From IMG/VR virus record IMGVR_UViG_3300035698_014446, positions 28,206 through 92,205 of that record: a stretch of DNA of 64,000 nt. One strand, given 5' to 3'. The notes under the pieces were generated by a model. It had not been told where the DNA came from, made no database searches, and worked only from the letters and a program-made list of their open reading frames with translations. How positions within the stretch are numbered: position 1 is the stretch's first letter; each line of letters opens with the position of its first letter. This stretch comes from a virus. The position numbers were made by a program, and so were the translations under genes. Below are positions 57,221 to 64,000 of this stretch, in pieces.

Positions 57221-58375
57221 TCAATCCTCTATATATTGAAATTCTTCATTTTTCATAAATCGGTCATGTCCGCACTGTATACAACTGTCATGCTTATCGG
57301 AAATCGTACCACATTGACAACACTTCCAGTCCATCACTCGAAGTACTCTCATATCCTTGTTCATCGCCCCGGTCCCCAACAGCGTCAGCTTACATCCGTG
57401 GTCCGCCAGCAGTTTTCCCTTATCACTCAAAAACTCTTCCAATTCGTGCTGGTTGATGTAATTAACGAAATTCAGGAACGCGTAATCCGGTTTTACCGCA
57501 CACAAGAACCGTTCAACCTGCTTGTCCGACCATGTAAACAATCGGCGAATCCGTTTAGTTACCGTGGTCCTCTCTTCCACATTCATCCCAATCTTCGCAC
57601 TCAAATCAACCCACGTCATTTCGTGCTGATCATGGTAGAAAGGGCCGCTGGTCCCGCCGGGGGTATTACCTACTCGTATGGGGTAAGTCCTGAGGCTTGC
57701 GAAGATGGAACCGCAATCCTTCACGCTTACTCCGGCGTTATCCAGCACCCTTCCCACCATGCAATCTCTGCTCGTGCAATACGGCCACTCGAATCCGTTG
57801 TTTAGCCCAAGGTCAAAACCTTGTGCTGTCTCCAGTAACGCTGTCTTGCCGTGCTTGAGCAGTCTCTGCATCAACTTATGTGTATCGCATACAAACTCTC
57901 TCAGTTTGGGATTATCTTTAGCCAAATGCGCCTTTTCTGGACTTCTCCACATTTTCCTAATCACTGACGCACAGCTACCCTGCATAGTACTGGATATGCT
58001 GTTTAGTTCTTCTCGCTCCGTAGCTGCGTCTGCATCACACAAAACGGTTACTAACGGGTGTATATGTAGTGAAAATTTCCTCGTTGCAAACTGTTCACGC
58101 AACAATTCCTCAAAAACCCTTGCTTCCTGAATCACTGCGTGGGGACCGACGATCACATTTTCTATGTAATCAAAACTTATTGCCGATGGTAGGGCTTTGG
58201 TGATGTGTGATACCCCATCATCACTTACATATGTATGCCCGGCGTTCGGCATGAAATCACACACAGCGACGGTTATTTCTGGATACGTATTATACAAATA
58301 TGCAGCCAATTTTCCTTTTCCAGTTGACCCCCACTGTCCATCGATAATCACGTTGGCTTTTCCTGTTTGAATCAT
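57221..58375 (-). CDS. purZ: PurZ: 2-amino-dAMP-succinate synthetase homologue
   Basis: 384 residues. IIDGQWGSTGKGKLAAYL (10-27) is the PurA P-loop-like start, but the catalytic Asp of PurA (WGDEGKGK) is Ser17, a hallmark of phage PurZ. AQGFDLGLNNGFEWPY-CTSRD matches the IMP/dGMP-site region, again in PurZ form. The C-terminus adds a zinc ribbon (WKCCQCGTISDKHDSC, CGH). The enzyme joins aspartate to dGMP with ATP to make the precursor of 2-amino-dAMP. Start: ATG 58375 with AAAAAGGAAC upstream. Confidence 0.88.
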   Translation of the reverse strand: MIQTGKANVIIDGQWGSTGKGKLAAYLYNTYPEITVAVCDFMPNAGHTYVSDDGVSHITKALPSAISFDYIENVIVGPHAVIQEARVFEELLREQFATRKFSLHIHPLVTVLCDADAATEREELNSISSTMQGSCASVIRKMWRSPEKAHLAKDNPKLREFVCDTHKLMQRLLKHGKTALLETAQGFDLGLNNGFEWPYCTSRDCMVGRVLDNAGVSVKDCGSIFASLRTYPIRVGNTPGGTSGPFYHDQHEMTWVDLSAKIGMNVEERTTVTKRIRRLFTWSDKQVERFLCAVKPDYAFLNFVNYINQHELEEFLSDKGKLLADHGCKLTLLGTGAMNKDMRVLRVMDWKCCQCGTISDKHDSCIQCGHDRFMKNEEFQYIED

Positions 58376-58406
58376 TTCATCAGTTCCTTTTTACGAAAAA
58401 CTTATT

Positions 58407-59570
58407 TTATGCCTTAATCACGGCTAACGGTTTTAGTTCAACCACTATATCTACTAAATCTTTTTGATTTTCCATGACAACTGTTATATCTTTATACGCG
58501 CCGGATGCCTCATCCAAATCTGTTACTGATCGAATAGAATGGATAATGTTGGAATCATTGAGAAACTTAATTTCTTTCTCAAGATCAAGTTCACGCCTTG
58601 CTTGATTCCTGCCCATTTTTCTACCAGCACCGTGGGAACAAGACATAAAACTATCACGACAACCCTTACCCTTAACAATGTAACTTGATGTACCTTGTGA
58701 CCCAGGTATTATTCCAATTTCACCATCTTTGGCGGACGTTGCACCCTTACGATGAACTATAACATTTTTACCAAAATGATTTTCCCACCGAGCATAATTA
58801 TGGTGTACATCAATTGGGGAATCGTTAAAATTTTCTGATGTTGGTCCATCGAGGCAGTACTCTACTTTTTTCATCATTAATGCTCTACTATTTTTTGCAA
58901 ACATTAGTGCGTAATTCATAGCCTCTATGTATTCTTTAGCTTCGTTTGTTTCTATCGGTAGAAACGCAAGACCATCCTCACCTTTACAGACAGGAATGTT
59001 AGAATACCATCTTTCACAAAGTGATTGTGCGATTTTGTTGTACTCTTTAGCTATTTTAAGTCCGAAATTACGACTTCCGGAATGAAGCATTATCCATATA
59101 TAACCATCAGACCCCTGTTGTATTTCTATAAAATGGTTTCCACCACCAAGCGTCCCCATCTGCTTTCTCGCTGACGCAAGTTGTTTTTGTATTACTGGTA
59201 TATCTGGTGCGACAGCAAACCCCGACCAGTATTGGTTTTCTTTATGATGATTGAATCCTAACGGTATTACTTCTCTAATAGCAGACATAACCATCTTTAA
59301 TTCTGCAGTAGTAATAGATTTTCTGGCAGTTTTAACAGCACACATACCACAACCAATATCCACACCTACCGCGTTAGGAATTACTACGCCGTTTGTGGCT
59401 AAAACTCCTCCTATTGGCATGCCGTACCCTCTGTGAGCATCCGGCATTATAGCTACGTGTTTAAACGTAAATGGGAGATTTGCTAAATCTATAGCTTGTT
59501 TCACAGCCCCATCCTCAATGTCGTCTAACCACATTTTTATAGGTTTGCTCTCTGTTATTAATACTTTCAT
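58407..59570 (-). CDS. rtcB: RtcB-type RNA ligase
   Basis: 387 residues, near family length. Landmarks: GVDIGCGM (metal Asp/Cys, 69-76), LGGGNHFIEI, LHSGSRNFG, HHNYA (metal His), VIVHRKGATSA, IPGSQGTSSYIV and CSHGAGRKMGR (guanylate-accepting His). RtcB seals 2',3'-cyclic phosphate and 5'-OH RNA ends, and in phages repairs tRNAs cut by host defences. Its ATG overlaps the upstream stop. Confidence 0.93.
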   Translation of the reverse strand: MKVLITESKPIKMWLDDIEDGAVKQAIDLANLPFTFKHVAIMPDAHRGYGMPIGGVLATNGVVIPNAVGVDIGCGMCAVKTARKSITTAELKMVMSAIREVIPLGFNHHKENQYWSGFAVAPDIPVIQKQLASARKQMGTLGGGNHFIEIQQGSDGYIWIMLHSGSRNFGLKIAKEYNKIAQSLCERWYSNIPVCKGEDGLAFLPIETNEAKEYIEAMNYALMFAKNSRALMMKKVEYCLDGPTSENFNDSPIDVHHNYARWENHFGKNVIVHRKGATSAKDGEIGIIPGSQGTSSYIVKGKGCRDSFMSCSHGAGRKMGRNQARRELDLEKEIKFLNDSNIIHSIRSVTDLDEASGAYKDITVVMENQKDLVDIVVELKPLAVIKA

Positions 59571-59818
59571 TTTCCACTCTTTAGTCTTTCTACCATTTTA
59601 TTGAAACCACAAGTACATTTAAATGGCTTATTATCAAGTCTTGGCATACGATTTATATGACAATTTGTTTCGTGTCTCATATACCTTTTTACATCTTTTA
59701 ACTGTCTTCGCATTATTAACCACGATATACAGATAGAGTATCCTTCCTCGTCAAATGCTTGTCTACACCCACTCTTGTAGTATTTAACCATCGAAACTAA
59801 TACTTTAAGTACTTTCAC
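59567..59818 (-). CDS. Unknown small Cys-containing protein
   Basis: 83 residues (GTG 59818; ATG 59791 is the alternative). KYYKSGCRQAFDEEGYSICISW, later MRHETNCHINRM and FKCTCGFNKM. It overlaps RtcB as ATGA. Possibly a metal-binding partner; no family recognised. Confidence 0.5.
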   Translation of the reverse strand: MKVLKVLVSMVKYYKSGCRQAFDEEGYSICISWLIMRRQLKDVKRYMRHETNCHINRMPRLDNKPFKCTCGFNKMVERLKSGK

Positions 59819-59885
59819 TGGTATCCCTCATACAACACTGAACACATTCACCCATACCTATTATATGTATTTTACCAAAGGGCAT
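59805..59885 (-). CDS. Tiny Cys-containing protein
   Basis: 26 residues: MPFGKIHIIGMGECVQCCMRDTSEST. Fits between two small genes and overlaps the next by 14 bases. Weak call. Confidence 0.3.
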   Translation of the reverse strand: MPFGKIHIIGMGECVQCCMRDTSEST

Positions 59886-59900
59886 ATTTGATTCTTTCGG

Positions 59901-59996
59901 TCAACATGTTATCACCGATTTACGTTTACAGACATATTCATCCATCCCGTCTTCATTCACGTCCCCTACATTATGTGCATGTACACAATCAGCCAT
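59901..59996 (-). CDS. Tiny protein
   Basis: 31 residues: MADCVHAHNVGDVNEDGMDEYVCKRKSVITC. AGAAAG precedes ATG 59996. Overlaps the upstream gene by eight bases. Confidence 0.35.
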   Translation of the reverse strand: MADCVHAHNVGDVNEDGMDEYVCKRKSVITC

Positions 59997-60180
59997 TTTT
60001 CTTTCTCACTATGACAGGATAAGAACCATGTTCGTCTATCCTGATAATAGTCCATGTTTTACCATTACTCGGTAATACTACATCATCCCCCACTTTTGGC
60101 CACCCATCAAATAACACCGTTCCTTCCGGTTCTGGGGCGTCGTCCGGATACTCACACATTACGCCAAGACCAATTTTCAT
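59989..60180 (-). CDS. Small barrel-like protein
   Basis: 63 residues. VLFDGWPKVGDDVVLPSNGKTWTIIRIDEHGSYPVIVRKKNG resembles a small SH3-like barrel (VGD-x-V-x-L segment). Function unknown. Confidence 0.5.
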   Translation of the reverse strand: MKIGLGVMCEYPDDAPEPEGTVLFDGWPKVGDDVVLPSNGKTWTIIRIDEHGSYPVIVRKKNG

Positions 60181-60255
60181 ACTATTATCCTATAAAAAAT
60201 GGCAAGCGTGGGCAACTTCCGGTTAACCCACGCCGCCACCCGTACGAGGATACAT

Positions 60256-60393
60256 TTATCGCTCCGTCGCTATCTCGCATGCAGTAGCACATTTGCTACT
60301 GTACTCACACTTTGCACATTCCTTGTCTTTCAAATCGAAACATGCAGGGTTCCCCAAACACATCGGGGCCTGTTCGTCACCATCAAAAGTCAC
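60256..60393 (-). CDS. Small Cys-rich protein
   Basis: 45 residues from GTG 60393, or 35 from the internal ATG. MCLGNPACFDLKDKECAKCEYSSKCATACEIATER: six Cys in an iron-sulphur or zinc-like spacing. It overlaps the end of the ssDNA-binding gene by 11 bases. Confidence 0.55.
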   Translation of the reverse strand: MTFDGDEQAPMCLGNPACFDLKDKECAKCEYSSKCATACEIATER

Positions 60394-61492
60394 CCGCCGT
60401 TAAGGCAAGTTCCTCCAACTTGACATCGTACTGCTCACTGTTTCCATCTTCGATAACGACATCATTACCGTCAATACTCTTTACGGTGCTGATTTCCTTT
60501 TCGCCGTCGTAATGGACTTCGGAACCTACTTTAATTTTTGGCTTCGGTTCAGGCTCTTCTTTAACGTAGAGCTTCAACTGGTTCATCGTCGCGTCGTACT
60601 CATCACCCTTCTCGTCCTCAATAACTACGTAGTCGCCGTCTACCTTGTTGACATGGTAGACAACTTCTTCGTCTTCATAGAGAACAGCCACACCGACATC
60701 AATCACGTTCTCGTCGGCAGGATGGTCTGGCTCAGAAGTCTTGTTCTTCTTGGATTTGGTTTTGGCCTTTGTAGTCTTGGACTTTGCGGTCTTTGAAGTC
60801 TTAGCTTTGGCCTTACTACCGCCTTTAGCCTTGTCTTTCTTACCCGCCACCTCAAGTTCCGCGTCGTCGAATAATTCACCGACTTTGTAGCCCAATTCCT
60901 CACATTGTGACTTAAGGCCTACGTCACCGAAATCACCAAGTGGGTCCGATACCTGTTTCATCAATGCTGGACTTACCGGCCACGGTTGTCTCTGTGGCTT
61001 TGCGGTGTAGGTAGTATCGAGTCCCGAACCCTCACGCTTGCAATTCAAAGCTGTACCGGGTTTCGGTTCCAGAATATCCGCCCAATCCTCGTCCATAACG
61101 TACTCTGCTACTTGATCATATAAGGTAGTGGGTAGCATCCACTTTCTTACGGACGGTTGTTGATCGTTAATGTCAACGCCGTTCACCGTGTACCTTGTCC
61201 GTGTGTTGTACAACAGTTCATCACCGGCATCACGTCTTTTCTTGTTCACCTGACAGAAAGCACACGGTTCACCGAATGTTTGCTCCCTGCAGACACCAAG
61301 AGCTTTGCCACCCTGCGCATTGACCTCGCGGTGTTCAGAAAAAGGACGTGCGAAAATATTCTCGCCTTCCTCATCCTTAAATTCAAGGATTCTTAGGGTG
61401 GTAGTAGAATCCTTCTTAAGGTATCGAAACTTGCCCGATCGCTGTTTACTGTCGGCCATCTGTTTCTTAACCTTGTCCCTGTTAACAGCCAT
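60383..61492 (-). CDS. gp32-like single-stranded DNA-binding protein with added tail repeats
   Basis: 369 residues, GC-rich and probably abundant. GKFRYLKKDSTTTLRILEF, then VCREQTFGEPCAFCQVNKKRRDAG (zinc CxxC pair with the upstream Cys) and RTRYTVNGVDIND fit the core of T4 gp32-type proteins. A Lys/Ala/Thr linker (KAKGGSKAKAKTSKTAKSKTTKA) leads to two SH3/KOW-like repeats (VGVAVLYEDEEVVYHVNKV and VGSEVHYDGEKEISTVKSI). The tail may bind other replication proteins. Confidence 0.75.
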   Translation of the reverse strand: MAVNRDKVKKQMADSKQRSGKFRYLKKDSTTTLRILEFKDEEGENIFARPFSEHREVNAQGGKALGVCREQTFGEPCAFCQVNKKRRDAGDELLYNTRTRYTVNGVDINDQQPSVRKWMLPTTLYDQVAEYVMDEDWADILEPKPGTALNCKREGSGLDTTYTAKPQRQPWPVSPALMKQVSDPLGDFGDVGLKSQCEELGYKVGELFDDAELEVAGKKDKAKGGSKAKAKTSKTAKSKTTKAKTKSKKNKTSEPDHPADENVIDVGVAVLYEDEEVVYHVNKVDGDYVVIEDEKGDEYDATMNQLKLYVKEEPEPKPKIKVGSEVHYDGEKEISTVKSIDGNDVVIEDGNSEQYDVKLEELALTAGDF

Positions 61493-61527
61493 ACCCGTAC
61501 TCCTTCTTTAACATAAAATTTCATCTA

Positions 61528-61827
61528 TTAAATTGATTTGCCAGCATCAATCATCGCTACTATCTCTTTGATGGCCTCAGTGGCTTCCTCAACACATACG
61601 TTTCTTGCTCTGTTAAAATCACCCAAGCTGGCTCCTGCCTCCAGAGCCATACCCTGTCCCACTTCCACCCGTATAGACTCGAAATTACCTATATTACAAG
61701 TCTTCCCTATAGAGAAGTATACGCGGTTTCCGTTTTGTCCGTCCGAAGCCTGTGCGAAATCACCGGCCATTACATTAATTCCGCTGGAAGATTTCTTCTT
61801 TTTCTTACTTTTCTTACTTTTTGCCAT
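61528..61827 (-). CDS. Small conserved-looking phage protein
   Basis: 99 residues. Lys-rich start (KSKKSKKKKKSSS), then GNRVYFSIGKTCNIGNFESIRVEVGQG, a beta-rich motif I have seen in short phage proteins beside replication genes, and a helix (FNRARNVCVEEATEAIKEIVAMI). It lies downstream of leader element B. Role unknown. Confidence 0.55.
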   Translation of the reverse strand: MAKSKKSKKKKKSSSGINVMAGDFAQASDGQNGNRVYFSIGKTCNIGNFESIRVEVGQGMALEAGASLGDFNRARNVCVEEATEAIKEIVAMIDAGKSI

Positions 61828-61838
61828 AATACACCCTA

Positions 61839-61882
61839 TCCTTTCTCATACTATAACGTTCGGCGCATTGACTCGGTTTCAT
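61839..61882 (-). repeat. Conserved leader element, copy B
   Basis: Minus strand TGAAACCGAGTCAATGCGCC, then CGTTATAG and GAGAAAGGATAGG. It matches copy A at 24966 in nearly every base of the core. It lies between two genes, just upstream of ATG 61827. Encodes a short frame MKPSQCAERYSMRK. Confidence 0.6.
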
Positions 61883-61893
61883 ACCCCCTCTTT

Positions 61894-62187
61894 CTATATC
61901 ACGATAACATCCACGACCATATCGCCCGCATCGAGGTCCATGACTCGAACCCCCTGACTGTTCGCGGTAAGGACTCGCATCTCCTTGACCGGCCACACAG
62001 CCAATTGTCCGGACTTAGCGACAACGACGACCTTCTGCGACATTTTCTTCACTTCCCGCACAGCAATAACATCACCGTTACGCTCGTTAGTGATGATGCT
62101 TTTGTTGCCTTTTTTGCCGCGATGTCTGACAGTGTACTTGTTTTCCATCAGCAGCCCGTACCCACACTCGGTTACAACTAATAACAT
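61894..62187 (-). CDS. Stand-alone GyrA C-terminal-domain-like protein
   Basis: 97 residues. LLVVTECGYGLLMENKYTVRHRGKKGNKSI, then VVVVAKSGQLAVWPVKEMRVLTANSQGVRVMDLDAGDMVVDV are two blades of the DNA-gyrase GyrA beta-pinwheel; RHRGKKGN stands where the GyrA box (QRRGGKG) is. There is no breakage-reunion domain. It may wrap DNA or interfere with host gyrase. Confidence 0.72.
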   Translation of the reverse strand: MLLVVTECGYGLLMENKYTVRHRGKKGNKSIITNERNGDVIAVREVKKMSQKVVVVAKSGQLAVWPVKEMRVLTANSQGVRVMDLDAGDMVVDVIVI

Positions 62188-62190
62188 AGC

Positions 62191-62493
62191 CTACCCTTTC
62201 AACAGAAACTCTTTTATAGTTTCGGCGTGACACCTTTTCGGTACACACCAACAGAATAATCTCAACTTTCCAAATTTTTCGTATACCTGCTTCATATCAT
62301 CCAAATATTTCATACACCTTTTATCGTTTATTACTGTACTAACGAACCAATCCTCATATTGATCACACACTTTATTACGATTTTCCTCTCCAGCAAGTAC
62401 AAAAGGATTACCTATGGGCGATCTTCTATCAACAACTATATCCCACGGGTGAGTAGGGCTACTATTCCCCATATTTTTTATTTCTATATTCAT
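62191..62493 (-). CDS. DUF4326-like protein
   Basis: 100 residues. VVDRRSPIGNPFVLAGEENRNKVCDQYEDWF and LRLFCWCVPKRCHAETI match DUF4326 (VDR-x-SPLGNPF...L-x-CWC-x-P-x-x-CH-x-x). The Cys/His cluster probably binds metal. Function unknown, common in phages. Overlaps the upstream stop. Confidence 0.75.
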   Translation of the reverse strand: MNIEIKNMGNSSPTHPWDIVVDRRSPIGNPFVLAGEENRNKVCDQYEDWFVSTVINDKRCMKYLDDMKQVYEKFGKLRLFCWCVPKRCHAETIKEFLLKG

Positions 62494-62717
62494 TCTTTAA
62501 TTCTCCAATATTGACATTTTTTACCTATTTCTTCATTCATCCACACAAATTTAGCGTGTAATTCATCAAGATGTTTTTCCGACCACCCATCAACACGAGT
62601 ATTAAAAATAGACTTAATTATTACCCCTACGGCTTTAGCCATAACGGTGTACATATTACAGTTAGGTAAACATTCACAGTTACAACACGATCTAACTGGT
62701 TCTTTTTCAGTACTCAT
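62490..62717 (-). CDS. Small Cys-rich protein
   Basis: 75 residues from ATG 62717. STEKEPVRSCCNCECLPNCNMYTVMAKAVGVIIKSIFN, then VDGWSEKHLDELHAKFVWMNEEIGKKCQYW. Five Cys near the start suggest a zinc cluster. Overlaps DUF4326 as ATGA. Confidence 0.55.
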   Translation of the reverse strand: MSTEKEPVRSCCNCECLPNCNMYTVMAKAVGVIIKSIFNTRVDGWSEKHLDELHAKFVWMNEEIGKKCQYWRIKE

Positions 62718-62733
62718 ATATATATATAACCTT

Positions 62734-62982
62734 TTATTTACTAAAATTTTGATCAAGTGGACACAGTTTTTCACGATGTGGAATACTAATAGTACCATCA
62801 GGAATGGTAATTCTCATACTTAAAGGGCAATCATCACATTTTCTGTTTTTACCACCGGGCAGATGTATACATGTTTCTGGTTGACAAATTTTAAATAACG
62901 CTTCTCTTACTGTCTCAGAATGTACCAATGCACTACGTTTCACATAGCTTTCCATTTCCTTTGCTGTCAGTAAAAACTGCAT
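62734..62982 (-). CDS. Small Cys-rich protein
   Basis: 82 residues. Helical start, then CQPETCIHLPGGKNRKCDDCPLSMRI and EKLCPLD: a likely zinc or iron-sulphur binding module. It abuts the polymerase stop, so it is in the same operon. Confidence 0.55.
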   Translation of the reverse strand: MQFLLTAKEMESYVKRSALVHSETVREALFKICQPETCIHLPGGKNRKCDDCPLSMRITIPDGTISIPHREKLCPLDQNFSK

Positions 62983-64000
62983 TACGCTGCCTCCTTCAAT
63001 TCTTTATAGTTGGGACCAGTAGTTATGTCTATTTCCATAGGAACTGGTTTATCTCTCCAATAATCTTCTGTGTTATGAATTAACATTCCTTCATTTACCG
63101 CCTGCATTACTTGTCTCTGGTGCGACTTTTTAAAGTCAACTATTATACTATCATGAACTGTGCCAACCACTAATGCTGGTAGTTTTCTCTCTTTAAATAA
63201 ATCCATCACTCTACACATACCTATCAAACAAAAATGATTTCCAGTTGACTGAATTGGGTAATTGCTTGCTTGTCTCTCCGCTCTCTCTTTTAACATTCTA
63301 TTAGACAGCATCGCATTCGGAAGATGTCTTGTACCACTGAATAGATCGTGTGATTTCCCTGTTCTACGTGCTATCTTGTGAAATTTCACTCTGAAATCTT
63401 TTATACCACCAAATCTTTCAAAGTATACTTTTTGTAATTCTCTTGCATGTTCAAGGGAAATACCGGCTGCCAATGCTAACCCTTCTGGAGTTTGACCGTA
63501 CATCTGACCAAGATTCATCCTCTTACCTAATTGCCTTTGTGTGAAATTCACATCTTCATACAACACATTGTGTATCTTCGCGGCAACGAATTTATGTAAA
63601 TCAAATCCTCCATTCAGTGCCTCACACATAGCTGGGTCTTCCGACCATCCCGCGAGAATCCTCGGTTCAAGCTGTTTGTAATCTGCACTTAGTATTAACC
63701 CAAACTTACCAAATCTTGACGAGAAAACGATCTTTATTATAGATTCAGTCGGTATATTCTGCAGATTTGGTTCTGTAGAAGATAGTCGCCCGGTGAGAAC
63801 TACGTCCTGATTATAATTGGTATGTACACAACTATTCGGTCCTGTAAAAGTTTCCCATTTCTCAATAAAACCAGAGAACATTGCATTAATCGATCTAAGT
63901 GCGTTCAAATCCTTTACTATCGGGTGTGATTCCTCAAAGGGTTCTAACGCTCTTTTATCAAATGAAAAACTCTCTGATTTAACTCCATCTTTCCATTTGA
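62982..64000 (-). CDS. Family A DNA polymerase, N-terminal part beyond the window
   Basis: The frame stays open to base 64000 (the last codons read KWKDGVKSESFSFDKRALEPFEESHPIVKDL), so only about 340 C-terminal residues are seen. Motif A: LILSADYKQLEPRILA. Motif B: RQLGKRMNLGQMYGQTPEG, where the Phe/Tyr762 position of E. coli Pol I is Leu. Motif C: GTVHDSIIVDF. All catalytic Asp residues are present. In a PurZ phage it is a candidate DpoZ, which prefers 2-amino-dATP; whether a 3'-5' exonuclease is present cannot be seen. Confidence 0.9.
   Translation of the reverse strand, partial: KWKDGVKSESFSFDKRALEPFEESHPIVKDLNALRSINAMFSGFIEKWETFTGPNSCVHTNYNQDVVLTGRLSSTEPNLQNIPTESIIKIVFSSRFGKFGLILSADYKQLEPRILAGWSEDPAMCEALNGGFDLHKFVAAKIHNVLYEDVNFTQRQLGKRMNLGQMYGQTPEGLALAAGISLEHARELQKVYFERFGGIKDFRVKFHKIARRTGKSHDLFSGTRHLPNAMLSNRMLKERAERQASNYPIQSTGNHFCLIGMCRVMDLFKERKLPALVVGTVHDSIIVDFKKSHQRQVMQAVNEGMLIHNTEDYWRDKPVPMEIDITTGPNYKELKEAA

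Noticed and set aside
1-64000. Full reassignment of TAG to an amino acid (genetic code 15)
   Set aside because: Terminase, DUF932, HNH and many other genes end in TAG, and no large conserved gene has an internal TAG. Only partial or local readthrough is considered.
1-64000. CRISPR array, insertion sequence, integrase or prophage attachment site
   Set aside because: No regularly spaced repeats, transposase or integrase text, or att-like duplications were seen.

Overview
The window is a 64 kb piece of a large, lytic-looking tailed double-stranded DNA phage, probably from a metagenome. It carries terminase, portal, capsid and fibre genes, phage replication genes and dozens of tightly packed small genes, and no ribosomal, tRNA, integrase or host genes. 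Both ends cut through genes (a methyltransferase-like gene at base 1, a family A DNA polymerase at base 64000), so this is not a complete genome. Most of it is AT-rich; highly expressed genes (capsid, ssDNA-binding protein, DUF932 protein, Lys-tailed protein) and one island at about 32.2-35.0 kb are GC-rich.

Layout. (1) 1-11.7 kb, minus strand: a glycan or small-molecule modification locus with an HpcH/HpaI aldolase, a D-2-hydroxyacid dehydrogenase, an FkbM methyltransferase, several other methyltransferases, a radical SAM/SPASM protein, a P-loop-less APS-kinase-like protein, a ParB-like protein and a three-domain glycosyltransferase/methyltransferase, invaded by three related HNH endonuclease genes. 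(2) 11.7-24.7 kb, minus strand: virion module, with capsid, decoration, scaffold and protease candidates, fibres, portal and terminase, ending in a strong terminator. (3) 24.7-25.0 kb: divergent control region. (4) 25.0-50.3 kb, plus strand: many small accessory genes, a GC-rich island with an unusual control system, a sigma-70-like factor and a histone-tail-like protein. (5) 50.3-64 kb, minus strand: replication and nucleotide module with primase, TSCPD protein, DnaB-like helicase, dUTPase, a P-loop kinase, PurZ, RtcB, ssDNA-binding protein, a GyrA-CTD-like protein and PolA.

Three things stand out. First, the adenylosuccinate synthetase homologue has Ser where the catalytic Asp of PurA should be. 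With a MazG-like pyrophosphatase (candidate MazZ) and a PolA nearby, this predicts a genome in which adenine is replaced by 2-aminoadenine (a Z genome). Second, three textbook sigma-54 promoters (TGGCACG-N4-TTGCT) lie at 33.4, 36.2 and 39.1 kb. Two of them have clusters of two kinds of inverted repeat upstream, arranged like enhancer sites. They drive a set of Ala-rich and coiled small proteins, some present as a GC-rich and an AT-rich paralogue. I know of no described phage regulon of this form. Third, at least five otherwise coherent small genes contain in-frame TAG codons (six in all), while TAG is also used as an ordinary stop. This suggests local amber readthrough or suppression rather than full code reassignment, though nonsense decay is not excluded.

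All functions are assigned by reading motifs; no database search was run.
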